Source of the DNA: Cyrtodaria siliqua
Taxonomy: Eukaryota > Mollusca > Bivalvia > Adapedonta > Hiatellidae
Length of the DNA stretch: 64,000 nucleotides
NCBI GenBank assembly: GCA_037043455.1
Contig: JAWPHD010000001.1
Coordinates: 1,054,001 to 1,118,000 of the forward strand
Reading direction: 5' to 3'
How positions within the stretch are numbered: position 1 is the stretch's first letter; each line of letters begins with the position of its first letter. The position numbers and the translations under genes are program-made. Shown here piece after piece: positions 1-11,415 of the stretch. The notes beneath the pieces were generated by a model. The model did not search any database. It was given only the letters and a program-made list of their open reading frames with translations, and was not told where the DNA came from.

Positions 1-215
1 ATATAAATACAAAAAAATAATAGCCAAGAAAGTCACATAGAATGTACGCAATGACTTGGCAGAAGCCAGAGCAACAAGAGAATAAACCACTGAGGGCACG
101 ACTAGACAAGACTACAGACAAACATCAAGCGTCACCATCCTTTTGGGCTACAGTTAGACGTCATCGTAGGGTCCACAGCCTGTCCGGTCATCGCACAATT
201 AAAGAGGAAAGCATA

Positions 216-296
216 ATGACGAACTGTAAATGGGTCCACCACCAAGCGTGCAATGCGTTACAAAATGATAGGGTCATTACCTCTTTTTGATAACCC
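216..296 (+). pseudogene. 5' start fragment of a Penelope-like element ORF
   Basis: A short frame beginning at the ATG at 216 matches, nearly codon for codon, the start of the larger Penelope-like (PLE) fragment whose ATG is at 24281 (both read M-[TA]-N-C then W, and share LQNDR). The frame breaks at a TGA near 290, so only the first ~25 codons survive. The agreement of two copies around one ATG argues that this is the true start of the PLE protein. The open frame upstream (from 42) has no recognisable content. This is a relic. Confidence 0.55.
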
Positions 297-419
297 TTTT
301 AACAAGTTTAACAAAGATAGTATGAAAGTGATCATAACCAAGGATCTTACGAAGTTTGTAAATCAGTCACCTTAGAAGTCAGGCTGTGATAGTCCTTGTC
401 GCTGAAGAGTTCTTAAATG

Positions 420-720
420 ATATTTGGAAAAAAGGTAGCCCTGATGGAGTAGCGTTTTAGGTATACAAACATTACGAATATTAAAGTCCACATCTCGAGT
501 ACAAGCTCTAGTAGAAAGGATAATATAACATCTGCCTGGGTATCTGCTGAAAGACTCAACAAGAAATCTCTTTCATAGTAAAATAAGAAAACAAAGGGGT
601 GCACAGTTCATACCTATAGGGATACCATCAATTTGTCTATAAACGGTCGTTCCATACCAGACGAAAATATTATCTAATAGGAAATGAGTAAGAGGGTGTA
701 CCTTTGGAAACGGCCGAAGG
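420..720 (-). pseudogene. Penelope-like RT fragment, minus strand
   Basis: Read on the minus strand, about 720 to 530 encodes a stretch resembling the RT segment of the PLE at 3012-3974: a DNIF-like run, then Y-R-Q followed by a G-[IM]-P-[MI]-G-x-N-C-A-P-type motif, then YERDF and LSLS. A frame change falls just after the NCAP motif, so it is split across two frames. It lies head to head with the plus-strand PLE fragment at 216, so the left edge of the window is a rearranged or nested PLE cluster. Its upstream edge (about 700-720) carries the 'CTTTGGAAACGGCCGA' sequence that begins one subfamily of the double-hairpin repeat. Confidence 0.6.
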
Positions 721-956
721 TGAGTGCTTCACTAATTTCTTGGCCAGTCCACGTAGTGTAATTGTCTAAATTGCCGTAGGTAAAAAAAAACGCTTTAATA
801 TTATTACAGGCAAAAATGTTGTATTTTCCCTAGCGAATGTTTTTATAATTAGAACAATAACCTTTGATAAGGTGATGTGGTAAGGTTGTATATAGTAAGT
901 TATTTCGACCTCAGAATTTAAAAAGAATTACCGGTACAAATGCGTTTGCAAAATAA

Positions 957-1523
957 ACTTTTGAAATATTTAATGTAAACGCTGAATTACAGTATGACTT
1001 TCTTGAATTTCAAAGGATATTCAATGAAAAGGGAGGTAATTTAGGATCATCCATGTTTTATTTTAATATAGACGGAATATTGGCGATAAATGGGCATTCG
1101 ATAGATGATGTTAGCATTCAGCCCGTGGAATATATTGAATTTGATAATACTGCTATCAAAGGTTACAAGATACAAGCTAGATATATTGCTGAACTCAAAT
1201 GGATAAAGCATTTACAAACTCCTTATCCATTGTGGTTAAACGATAATATTTATCAAGAAGGAAACATTTCCAATAACCCACATATATATCCTTTTAGCAT
1301 ATTGTCTATTCGTAAACGTAAACGACGGTCACATAGTCTCCAGAAGAACCATACTCTTAAACGTGAATTTAAGAAAGTCTTTACTGTTGCAGACCTTTAT
1401 TCTATTTATAAAAAATCGGGTAGACACGCCCTCCTCAGCAAAGTAGTCAGTCTGTCTTTTTCTTGCTTACAGAAACTTGACGAAGAAGCGGATGCCATTT
1501 ATGTCCGTACTAATCCATTATAA
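957..1523 (+). CDS. Unassigned ORF, possible exon or relic of an element protein
   Basis: The frame is open from 957 (just after a TAA) to a TAA at 1521-1523; the first ATG is at 1053, giving 156 residues from there. I do not recognise the product. The middle is mixed polar/hydrophobic; residues ~88-110 (from the ATG) are very basic (RKRKRR and a following KR-rich run); no signal peptide or membrane segment is evident. The part upstream of the ATG looks genuinely coding, because a second copy at about 36440-36540 preserves the peptide pattern (T-N-A-F-A ... E-I-F-N-[VI]-N-A) despite DNA differences. The protein probably began further upstream and the ATG is internal. A tandem 'TAATCCATTA' follows the stop. 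It could be a broken transposon protein or an exon; evidence for expression is absent. Confidence 0.35.
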   Translation, partial: TFEIFNVNAELQYDFLEFQRIFNEKGGNLGSSMFYFNIDGILAINGHSIDDVSIQPVEYIEFDNTAIKGYKIQARYIAELKWIKHLQTPYPLWLNDNIYQEGNISNNPHIYPFSILSIRKRKRRSHSLQKNHTLKREFKKVFTVADLYSIYKKSGRHALLSKVVSLSFSCLQKLDEEADAIYVRTNPL

Positions 1524-1629
1524 TCCATTATAAGAGGTTGCATCTATTATTCAAAGTTACACGCAACATATTGTGCCGACAACATATAGATGCTCCATCA
1601 AGGCATTTTTTTTTGAAGATAACTTATCT

Positions 1630-1935
1630 TGATAAAGAAATATAAAAAGATCGGACTGGGAAAGTAGCATTCAAGGAGAACAGTCAACCACAAAACACAG
1701 AAACAAACACGCAAACAGACAAACAAGAAGGCAAAAGTAATAATAAAAGCAGACACGACATCACAAACACAAAAGGGTTGACAATAGGGCTACCGCCTTG
1801 GAAAGGTCAGTGGCAAAGTAGGCCACTGGAGGTTTAAACCGGTTCTAGGGTGCACCAAACCTCACACTTACCCTACTGTCATCCCATTAAAACAGGACAG
1901 TGTAAATAAAGAAATCCCTGCCATGACCTAATCTT
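1630..1935 (+). repeat. Interspersed repeat R1 (SINE-sized), copy 1
   Basis: This segment joins a half resembling 'GATCGG...GGGAAAGTAGCATTC' plus 'GTCAACCACAAAACACAG' to a half running from 'AGGGCTACCGCCTTGGAA' to 'CCTACTGTCATCCCA'. The same two halves recur at 23330-23545 (minus), 41380-41640 (minus) and 48370-48610 (plus), with single halves at 42194-42291 and near 25490, 6240 and 39590. Length and dispersal suggest a non-autonomous element, but I see no clear pol III boxes. It sits directly upstream of the PLE pseudogene. Confidence 0.6.
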
Positions 1936-1943
1936 TATTAGAT

Positions 1944-4200
1944 CATGGCATTAATTTACCCGGTATTTTAATGATATGCGGGTGACTGACAAAATTCCAA
2001 AGTATTTCAAGAATATTGAGACCCCTGTTATATGTTATAAGTATTAGAAATCTACTAGAAATCTTATTTTCAATTATAATAGGATCGTTTCTGATCTTGA
2101 GATCGAGATATCTACTCCTACTGATCGAGATTCTAAATTTTGTTACGAACCTGCCGGTCACATTCTTACTGGAAATCTTGATGTAATGAGGGATAAGAGG
2201 ATTCGGCATTTAATTGCCAAAGGGTCTAAGTATCGCCTTCCATCTGATATTGATTTTAATGCCTGTCGCAGTGAAATTGCGGGTTCTTAACGGATTTCTG
2301 TAGAAAGTGGTGTAAGCGAGAAAAAGCAGATAAACATGCACTTACTGCTTGGATGAAAACTATTTCAGAAATTGTTGAATTACGTATTTTATTTTACGAA
2401 TCAAATCCATCTCTGCTTCCACGGCCTTCTATTTACAATATACGACACTTTAAGAAGGGTATTCAGAATATACATACTAAATTTGCTCTAGTTACAGCAG
2501 ACAAAGCTTCCAACAATATAATTATTGTCTGACGACTACATTATATCAATACTTTGAATGCTAAACTAGCGAGCACTTCTGCTTATCTAACTACACCTCT
2601 GCTGGAGACGGACATTATTTCCCAGCATGTGACCTTTATGAAGACTATAAAGGTTTCTGTAATTAGTAAGCAGACGAAGCTCCCTACGATGTACTGGATA
2701 CCCAAACTTCACAAAACTTCTTAAAAAGCACGTTTTATCGCTAATTCTAGTTCATGTACCACGACCAATATATCAAAACTATTGACTTCTTCACTTTCCG
2801 CGATTCAAGAACATATTGTAAAATATTGCGGAAAGGCCTTCGAGAATCAATCTGTTTTGGTCTATCAAAAACTCTGGAGAAGTTATTGACAAACTGCGGT
2901 GTAAGCATATTCATGCCTCTTCTCTAAGCCCCTACGACGTTTCTACACTGTACTCTACACTACCACATAATCTTATCAACGAAAAATTGCTTCAGCTTAT
3001 TCAGAAGACATTTGCTAGAGAAGGTACAACTTTTCAGTGATAAGTATAATTTGTGGACTTGTACTGATGTTTGTAGAGCCTTATCTTTTCTTTTGGATAA
3101 CATCTTTATAAGATACGTTAAAGGTATTTACCGCCAGGTTGTTGGTATTCTTATGGGTACTAACTGTGCGCCACTTGTTGCAGTTTTGTTTTTGTATTGC
3201 TATGAAAGAGATTTTATGTTGAGTTTGTCACCTGCTAGCCAGGGTAAAATTATTGATGCCTTTAATAATACTTCTCGGTATCTTGATGACATACCCAATA
3301 GTGATAATCCGTTCTTTGCTCATATGGTTACTAACATTTATCCACCAGAGCTCACGTTGAATAAAGCCAATAGTTCGGATACAGTAGCAGCATTTCTAGA
3401 TCTTCATCTCTCGATTTCAAATGATTGTATTCATACTAAAATCTATGATAAGAGAGATGATTTCAATTTTAACATCGTTAACTATCCACACCTGGATGGA
3501 GATTTACCTTGTGCTACCTCATGCGGGGTGTGTATCTCCCAGCTCAGTCGATTTGCTAGAGCGTGCAATGATGTTATAGACTTCAATGATCGAAATCAAG
3601 TTATTACAAGTAAACTTCTTCAGCAGGGTTTTCGTTATCACAAACTACGTAGATCTTTCAGATCTTTCTCTAAATTCTATCGCCGCAACGAGGGCCTGCT
3701 GGAAAAGTACAACACCAACCTTAAAACACTTCTGCGACTAGGCATATCACAACCCTCATTTTATGGAGATGTGGTCTATAAACTTCGAAAGTTAAAGGGG
3801 TCTGACGGGTTTCCTGACCGCTTTACAAATTTAATCAGGAAGTTCGTCAGAAAAGGATATAACCCTTTGGTTTTACAGCGCACTGCATGTTTAGTGATTG
3901 TCCCCTCTACAGTCAGTCATTACGCTTCACTTTTCACTTGTGCGATGACTGGACTACCTTTTGGGACTCTATGATTGCACCTAATGAAACCCCAACTATG
4001 GGAGGTGGGTGCATGAGCTTTCGTCCCTCGGGTTTTTCGGTCGTACCCTAGATTGGTTTTCTCTTAAGCTGCAACTACTATGGTTTTCAGTACGATTCTG
4101 GATACATCCTGAGATGTTTATTATTTTATATGTGTTTCTTTAGTTAGTTTCTCTGGATGTGGACTTTATTGTTAGAGAATTCCTTTTGATGGGATGTAGT
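1944..4200 (+). pseudogene. Penelope-like retroelement, RT protein relic (largest copy)
   Basis: PLE reverse transcriptase, decayed. From 1944 several frames read in order: an N-terminal portion (KIPKYFKNIE; FCYEPAGH), a middle with ALVTADKASNN and LPTMYWIPKLHK followed by KARFIANSSSCTTT, and then the longest intact block, 3012-3974 (320 residues), with GILMGTNCAP, YERDF, the RT active-site region RYLDD (where many RTs have YxDD), FLDLH and YDKRDDFNFNIVNYP. Several stops and frameshifts lie between about 2040 and 3010, so it cannot encode a working enzyme. No GIY-YIG endonuclease was recognised downstream; instead the frames after 3974 look hydrophobic up to about 4200. Motif order and the [IL]-P-K-L-H and MG-x-N-C-A-P signatures are those of PLE-type RTs rather than LINE RTs. 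Confidence 0.8.
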
Positions 4201-4789
4201 TTTGTTAACACTGTCTTGTCTATTTGGGCCCTGAAGACAGGATAATAGCGAGGATTGTGCGCATATAAACTCGATTCAAGCTAACCAGTAGGCCATATTG
4301 CCTAATTGCCTACTGACCGTTCCAAGTCGGTAACCCTGTCTTCACCACCCTTTCTGTTGTTTTTTGTCTCTTTCATTGTATTATCAAGTCCTTGTTTGCA
4401 TTACAGTGCGGACCTACGATGCCATTGCGTTCGGACGCTGTGGTTTCTATATCTAATTTTTAAACGTTTGTGTTGTTTATCTTATTTTCTGACCATCTTA
4501 ATAAAGTGTATATTATTAAGAGGACTTTGACTCATGTTATGTGTTGTATCAGTACATTTTTAGTTTTCATATATAAGGAGGGTAACTGTCTAAAGAGGTA
4601 ACAATTTAAACAAAAAATATATATTATTGTTCGAATCGAAAACCTATTCTAAACCATATTTAAACCAGGAAAAGATATAAACAATTTAAGATAACACTTA
4701 TTTTTGTACCGTAAAATTTAGTATGGTGTGAAAAGGAGCTTAACATGTCCTGCCACGCCATTCAGGTGCCTTCGTTTTGAGATCAAATG

Positions 4790-4972
4790 TTTAGTGTCAC
4801 TGGTTTAGTACATCATAGAACAAAGTAGCACACTCGGTTGTATTGAATCTGTTCGTGACAGGTAATGGTAATATCAACATCTATCACGCCCCCTAGCACC
4901 GGCTTAAGCGGTTTTCTACCTGAGCCACCTATATTGGGCTCGATGATACCAAAGGACCAGTAAAAATGATTA
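4790..4972 (+). repeat. Double-hairpin repeat copy in duplicate A
   Basis: It carries the conserved tail 'CACGCCCCCTAGCACCGG' followed by 'CTTAAGCGG' and, at its end, 'ATTGGGCTCG' and 'AAAGGACCAGTAAAAAT'. The first hairpin is degenerate here ('CACTCGG...TTGAATCTG'); the second is recognisable (GTGACAGGT against ATCTATCAC). The corresponding place in copy B (near 37715) lacks it, so it is an insertion after the duplication. Confidence 0.65.
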
Positions 4973-5659
4973 GTGTAAAAACAAATCTAAATAATTAGTC
5001 CAATGTAAGTGGCACCTTGAACCTAAAACATGTTTCATGTTTTCTTATACTTTTAATTCGAACGTTTTCATTTCTAATATTATAATTGCTTCAGTGTTGT
5101 TCTTGTGATTACTATTCTCGTATTCCATGTCTAACACCTGAATATAAATATGTAAAGTTTAAGGTGAGGACATGGTAGAACATTAAACATATAGTTTATC
5201 GAGTATGTATCGTATTGGGTATTTAAGGAATTATCGTAACGTTAATTAATTACAATTCCAAGTGTACTAACAGCCCACCATTGATAGGGATCAAATTAGC
5301 GTATATTCCAAACTTATAGATTCCAGAAATTCCATGTGTGAAAATGATCAAAATAGATAGAAAAAAAGAACATCAGAAGCCATCAATATAAATACGATTG
5401 TTGTTGTCAACGCGTAATTTCAACATAAACGATGTTTCTAGTTACCACGTGACATAAACATGTTTGTGGGAAAAATAATGTTTTAAAAGGATTTTTCCGT
5501 TTTAGTATTATTAAAATAAATAAAAGGTAATCCGGTAGTAATGGTGTACACATTACTTGTTTCATGGGGAATATTAAAGAGAAAACTCTACAAAACATTC
5601 TTACTTTGTAAAATGATTTAAATATAACTATGTCTACGTGATAAAACCGTATTTCCCAC

Positions 5660-5800
5660 AATGAACAGGATGATAAATCCCTTGGAAGCAATGAACACAA
5701 ACAAGAGAGGAAACGCAGCAGACTCGTTTTTATTGAGTCTGTTTTTGAGAGGCAATACAATACGGAAAACAGCTAATGCCCACTAGCGCCGCCTATTGGT
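5660..5800 (+). repeat. Double-hairpin repeat copy, diverged
   Basis: Contains 'AAATCCCTTGGAAGCAA' upstream and the first hairpin CAGACTC...GAGTCTG (about 5718-5741), then the 'CCCACTAGCGCC' version of the conserved tail. The same copy exists in duplicate B at 38455-38600, so it predates the duplication. Confidence 0.6.
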
Positions 5801-6813
5801 AATCTGCATTAAAGGCAAAACGATTAGCCTGAAATATCCCCCAAAGCAGCAGTAAATTATATAATATCTTACACCAATCACATTAAGCTTACCGAGAGAT
5901 AATGGACTACTCAAAGAAGTGGTGTTCAGCGTTCAAACATGCCATTTAATAAATCAGTAAGCTCGAAATATGTTGAATAAAAAAATGTATCGCACTGATT
6001 TAATGTCTTTATTAGGCATATTAGTTTACATTAATATATGGCATTATAATAGTAAATCTGTTTACGGAGGATGCTCTTTTACAGCTATAGGAAAAACGTT
6101 AAATCACGGAGGCTGTAATGTTACATGTATCTAACTGTTAGTTAAAATATTTGACTTTGAATTTATTAGTCTTTGTAGACCAAGGTATGTCGGTCGAACG
6201 GATAAAGGGAGTGGCGACATAGGCAACGTAAAGCTCCATTTGACCTTGGCCGCTTGGGAGCTAAAACCGGGTTCTAAGGGTCACCAACCTCACCTAACCT
6301 AACCTCAACCTAACCCTAATGTCATACCAATAAAACTAGACAATGTTAATAAAGAAATTCTCACCAGTTTATATCCTCTTGCAAATAAGGCAGCATTAAT
6401 AGGAATTATACGTAAAGCACACAGATGACCATGTATATATGAATCTAACATGGTTTATTAAGATACTCAATCTTGATTGGTTATTGGGGTGGTCTGAAAC
6501 AAATTATATAAACCTCTGACGGCATGTACGTCAACCGTTACGACATAATTTTAAACGCCAGAAATCACGTTAACCGTTTAGACGTCATTTTAAACGTCAG
6601 ATGCAAAACAACAACGCAATGAAATGCGTTATTTTAAGCGACGCTACGTTCGAACAACACATTTAAATAGGATGGAGCTGTATATTCTTCTTGTTTGATG
6701 TTGAGAGATAGGCATAAAATATAAGTTGTAAGAATTTGTTTGAATTGTGTGCAATCTCTCAACAAAATGTGTTTCATGGCACATAAAACTCCATGTTAGA
6801 TAAGAAATTTTGT

Positions 6814-7212
6814 TAGTTGTTGTCCACTCCATTCGTGATGTACTCCCCACATGTGCAGACTATACATTTTAACAACGGACACAAGTTGAATATAAAACAT
6901 GACATATTTTTACGCTTTTAATTTTTAAGATATAAAATAATTCCAGCGGGTTTATATTGTGCGAGATCAAAACCTGGTGTTTGGGACTTGAAACACATCG
7001 AAAACGCGGACATGCGGCCTTTGGTATCGATGAACGTCAAGTCCCGCGCACCAGGTATTGATCTGGGACAATATAAACACCCTGGAAGTTTATATATTAA
7101 AAAATTAAAAGCGTAAAAATCTGTAATGTTTTATATTCAACATGTGTCCGTTGTTAAAATGTATAGTCTGCACATGTGGGGAGTACATCACGAATTGAGT
7201 GGATAATAACTA
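6814..7212. mobile_element. 399-bp foldback (palindromic) element
   Basis: The two halves are inverted copies of each other: left arm starts TAGTTGTTGTCCACTCC and right arm ends with the imperfect complement (GAGTGGATAATAACTA). Inside, 'GTACTCCCCACATGTG' and 'TAACAACGGACAC' on the left reappear inverted on the right ('CACATGTGGGGAGTAC', 'GTGTCCGTTGTTA'). The centre is near 7012. There is no coding sequence; it has the form of a MITE or foldback transposon. Duplicate B lacks it. Confidence 0.75.
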
Positions 7213-7480
7213 AAAAAGTTCCAAGGGCTTCAGATGAACTCTGTACAAACTAAAAATTCGCTTGTAAGGCGTGTGCTCTTAGTTTTGTCAATATTTACTT
7301 ATACAAATAAATTCAAGAGAAACAAAATATCTTCTCAAAAGTTCATATCCCGGTCTAACACGCACATTTGTAATGGCGTGTAGTTATTTCCGGAAATTGA
7401 ACATATACTCAGTTTTACCCGCTTGACCTTTTGTACATTTTTTTACTTCATTTTTGCATTTATTCGTGTTGTAGAGACTA

Positions 7481-8686
7481 CGAGGGGTGTTCCGTTGATA
7501 ATGCGACTTCTGTATTATTTCGCGAAACTCGTGCAATATTTACATGAAACCACTTCGTATCGCTAGAGTGATCACTGACGCGTGTCAAAGGTAAAAATCT
7601 CATTCATACATTCACTGACCTTGATGCAATGAACATAGCTTTATAGCGTATTCGTTACACTATATGCAAAATGACTGGCAAACGAGCAGAAAATATGCTT
7701 GAAAATAGGGCCTATATTAGAGGTAGGTCTTTACTTGGGTTGAAGCCGAAAGACATTCACCAAGAGGTGTGTGACATTTACGGGGATGGTCAAATGTCGT
7801 ATAGTACTGTTTGTAGGAGGGAGGCCAAATTTAAATCCGGGCAACAGCGTTTGAAAGATACTGCTCGCCCTGGTCGTCTTGTAACGTCAACGACCAAGAT
7901 AACGTTGAAAAAATGCATGAAATCCTGAAAACTCATGCTCGATGCACAGTAAGACAATTAGCTCGGATGACAAACTTATCGTTAGCACGAGTTCATCTAA
8001 TTTTGAAAAAGCATCTGAAAGTTAAGAAAATAAATGCAAGATGGATACCGCATTTGACAGAGGACCAAAAGAAGTTAAGGGTTACAACAAGAAAAGTATC
8101 GAACCGAATCTGGGCCACGAAAGATATGAAACGACCAATTATTGCCAAACGAACGCGAACTGTTAAGAAGGTTCTAAATGCAATTTTTGTCACTACCAAC
8201 GGGCAGAACTGTCACAAGACGGTTTTATACAACGTCGTATTGAAACAATTAAAGAAGTACTAAAAACAGCGTCGCCCTATAACAGGTCTGAAGTATGTTC
8301 GTCTTCTGCATGACAACGCGCCCGCCCACAAAGCCCGTAATGTAACGGACTTTTTGGAGTCAGAAAAGATCACCGTTCTCCCGCACCCTCCCTTACTCGC
8401 CAGACCTGGGCGCCTGCGACTTTTTTCTCTTCCCAATACTACAAAATCACTTATCTGGGAAGAGATATAACTCGAGGAATGCCCTGGGATCTGCTGTTTT
8501 CCAGTGTCTTAAGGGTGTACCTGTTTATGAATACGAAAAATGTTTTCAAAAGTGGATTGCGTTGCTCAAAATGTGTGTTTCGGCTAAGGGGTAGTACTTT
8601 GAAAGAAATCGCAAAAACAATTGATCAAAAATGAATATATTATTCTAGTATCAATACCAATCGCATTATTTACGGAACACCCCTCG
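7481..8686 (+). mobile_element. Mariner-family transposon, near full length, dead
   Basis: The terminal inverted repeats are CGAGGGGTGTTCCGT on the left and its complement ACGGAACACCCCTCG on the right, continuing imperfectly for ~28 bp. TA flanks both ends (7479-7480 and 8687-8688). The unoccupied site is visible in the duplicated segment at about 40035 ('GAGACTATATCGGTCAAC'), which confirms the boundaries and the TA target. Length 1206 bp fits a mariner with a modest internal deletion. Confidence 0.93.
7671..8610 (+). pseudogene. Mariner transposase, frameshifted and internally deleted
   Basis: Mariner transposases bind the element ends and cut and paste them with a D,D(34)D active site. 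Frame 1 (7671-7928) covers the N-terminal helix-turn-helix region; a shift near 7913 continues into a second helical DNA-binding part and LTEDQKK, then RVSNRIWA-like and RPIIAKRT segments (to 8263). Between LTEDQKK and the VSNRIWATK segment the family normally has several dozen residues including the first catalytic Asp; these are missing, so the first D is deleted. After a stop at about 8261, other frames encode TGLKYVRLLHDNAPAHKA (second D) and, after another shift near 8395, a CDFFLF stretch (third D). A stop falls near 8594 before the usual YFE end. It cannot be active. Confidence 0.9.
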
Positions 8687-8942
8687 TATATAGGTCAACA
8701 GGTCTCCATGTTTAAGTAATAGTGTAAATGTATGTGTTTTAAGTCTACTCGTACCTTCCTCTTTCCAAACCTCTGGCATTCCCATTTCTGCATATCCTCT
8801 ATTCGCTCCTACCTGTTTGCAGGTGTAATTAGTAAATAAGATGCTAATCCGGTATATTGGTTTTATTTTTTAAAAGCATAAATAATACGTATTTAATAGT
8901 ACGTCCCTGTATTTGATGAGGTGTGAGAAGCTCTTAACGCGA

Positions 8943-9133
8943 TTCTAGTAGTAGTAGTAATAACAGCAGCAGCGGCAGCAGCAGCAGCATTATCAGTAGC
9001 AGCAGCAGCCTTAACAGTAGGGTAGCAGTATCGGTATAGCTGTAGAAGTAGTAGCAGTAACAGCACAACTGCAGCAGCAGAAGCAGTAGAAGCAGTAGTA
9101 GCAGTAGTAGTAGTAGTAGTAGTAGTAGATTGA

Positions 9134-9165
<32 letters not shown>

Positions 9166-9170
9166 ACTTT
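8943..9170. repeat. Compound trinucleotide microsatellite (TAG/CAG)n
   Basis: A 228-bp tract of TAG, CAG and GTA triplets, with the longest pure run near 9105-9165. Long frames in all phases on both strands here are by-products of the triplet period, not genes. Confidence 0.95.
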
Positions 9171-9344
9171 CACGGTCACATGCAGGCATATAATTGCATG
9201 AGTAAATGGTGTTGTTGATGGGGAAAATACATGTAATATATGAATACTAATTATAATGCAATCACTAGGATAGCATAGGGTCATCACCTTTCCTGGTATT
9301 GGGGAGAATTTCTTCAAATATACAAATAAATTGCCAACTGACAT

Positions 9345-11150
9345 TCCAACAGAAAGTATAATTTCCTCAAAAGAAAAAAAGGTACAGATCTTGGTTTAGA
9401 GTTGAATGATAATCGAACATTTTTTATCCGGTCATCATCTTCATCTCGATAATTGTTACGTTTTTATCTACACCATAACCAGTTCCACCCGACCTAAGCT
9501 GTATAGCTTTGTAGAACATTATTCATACACTTCTGACGACAAGCTTTCCGAATAATGCATCATACGCCGATCCAGCTGGGTCTGCAAAAAGGATTTTGGT
9601 CATAATATGAATACATGTTTATTACAAGTATGTGTCGGACGTTTCTTGATTGATAAATCACATCGACAATCGTGTGTGTGGTTATTAATAAAAGAATAAC
9701 TGTTACCATATACTCATTTACTATTCAAATCGTCTTTTTCTGAAATCATTCTGACATCTTAATACAACTTACAGTACTTCTTATGTAGCCGTTTCTGAAC
9801 CAATATTGACGCTGATGGATTAGAGCATTACTTTCTGCCAACGCATTAAGCTGTATTTGATCACGACGTCTTACCTAATGAGTGTGATAAAGTAGTGCCA
9901 CCACTGGATAAGTGAACAGTTGAAAAATATGATCAGTCAAGCTGTCGTAACAGGAGTTGAAACATTTCAGTGTTCGTCTACACAATTTATCAAATGTGAG
10001 CTATAAGTACATATAACAACTTTAAGGTCAGTTATACGCATGTTCGCCTATCAAAAGAAACAAAACGTCAAATATAGCCTTATTTTGTTCTCCCTAACCC
10101 TCATGTTTATAAACTGAAATTTATTTATTTTTAAATATTTTGTAGTTTCTCTTAAATTAACGACGTCGCGCTAGCTTTGAGAAATAGTGAAAACATATAC
10201 AGGTTTCTCCTAAAGCACTTCATTTAAATTGATAAGTACCTAAAATATGCCATAAACAGTCTAAAATGTTAAACGTGCACAAGTGTAATAATTCAGATTT
10301 ATTTCCCTTTATGGAAGTATTTTATTTTTTAAATAAAACTAAGATAAGCTCTTTTAAGTTTAATTTTCACTATATAATGTCATGCAAAGATCGCTGCTTT
10401 TAAAAAAAATAGTGTATGACATAGATAGCAATAACGCCGTATGTCCCTTTCAGCTTATTGATAATAAATGTTTCTTTCCAACAGTATCTTCTTTGTGTAC
10501 AACTGTTATTGTAAGTATCAAACACATACAATTATTAAATGTATGAAAGCAAATCTGGTTCTCTGACCCAAGATACTCGCTTCGTCTCCGCATCAATATA
10601 AACAGTCGACAGAGGATCAGTCTAGCACCTACCAATATATATAAGATGGATCAATGAACTTTCTATACAAAATTTATTGGAAATCGGGATAACGCTCAGT
10701 AATGAAGGAAATCGAGTTTTTTTAAATCGCTGTTTTAGTCTGGGGGATAGGACAGTGCCTTACTATACAGATGTTACATTCCTGACAGGTGGGAGCGAAT
10801 ATTGAAAACCTCAGAAAAATTATGTCGACCGATGCGGAGCTTCGGATATACTGAAAAATATGTCCGAAAATATAATTGGCGTTGCAGAATATTCTTTTGA
10901 AATAAATATGACATGTCTCTTTTCAAAATCACTTTATCAGCATATAGAAATTGCATTTTTGATTCTTTGTATGCTTCAGTTTAGTGATTAGTATTTCCAT
11001 ATCACCTTCAGACAGCTGTACAAACTGTTTTGTGTCCGACATTTTAATTAGTGTTTACTGATTTTATTTGCGCATACAATGTTAAGCATAGAAAAAAACA
11101 GAGAGAAAACCCAATACGTATTTATAAACTTGCTGTAACGTCGGTTTTTA
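9345..11150. other. AT-rich interval without recognised features
   Basis: Nothing beyond short random frames (60-61 codons) was recognised. There are no pol III boxes, terminal repeats or RT motifs. Confidence 0.5.
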
Positions 11151-11154
11151 TCGT

Positions 11155-11360
11155 TCGAAATACATTGATGCCGAGATAATGCGAGATTGGCGGGGTAGCA
11201 TTACAAAAACATGCTGCTCCGGTGAAGTCACTACAGAGTTGACATTACAGCAGCGTAGCGAAAAATATTAAATAGTAAGCACAAAGAGAAGAAAGTAGAC
11301 CGGTTTAAACGGTATTCTACGGTAAAGTCATAGTGACTGGGATCGGTGATCCCAAGGGAT
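11155..11360. repeat. Dispersed repeat with hairpin-family tail
   Basis: The stretch with 'ACATTGATG', 'GATTGGCGGGGTA' and 'CATTACAAA' recurs at 44228-44362. It is followed by 'CCGGTTTAAACGGTATTCTAC' and the hairpin TGATCCC-aa-GGGATCA (11347-11362), which also occurs in the PLE-linked boxes near 44590 and 46055. Confidence 0.6.
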
Positions 11361-11384
11361 CAGTAAGTAATAGCGAGCACAGCT

Positions 11385-11415
11385 TGCGTCGCGAAGCGAC
11401 GCGAGCGCAAGCGAG
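11385..11415. repeat. GC-rich short palindrome
   Basis: 'GCTTGCGTCGCGAAGCGACG' continues into an inverted 'CGAGCGCAAGC', forming nested hairpins in AT-rich surroundings. It resembles the 'CTTCGC...GCGAAG' mini-palindromes at 18597, 21650, 21693, 22037 and 22083. Confidence 0.6.

Larger units (their letters stand above)
4440..8705. repeat. Dispersed duplicated segment, copy A
   Basis: This non-coding segment is collinear with 36540-40055 (copy B) in the same orientation. Matching landmarks include 'GTTATGTGTTGTATCAG' (4537 and 36634), 'CCATGTCTAACACCTGAA' (about 5127 and 37896), 'CCCACTAGCGCCGCCTATT' (about 5778 and 38573), 'TCTTTGTAGACCAAG' (about 6169 and 39508) and 'TGTAGAGACTATA' flanking the mariner here but uninterrupted in B. 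Copy-specific insertions in A are the hairpin repeat at 4790-4972, a block at about 6455-7235 that includes the foldback, and mariner at 7481-8686. It could be a segmental duplication or two copies of a long repeat whose head is the PLE tail. Confidence 0.75.

Noticed and set aside
6644..6850. 68-codon minus-strand ORF
   Set aside because: It overlaps the arm of a foldback element and has no family resemblance.
8893..9344. Long minus-strand frames rich in Leu, Tyr, Thr and Ala
   Set aside because: They are translations of a trinucleotide microsatellite.
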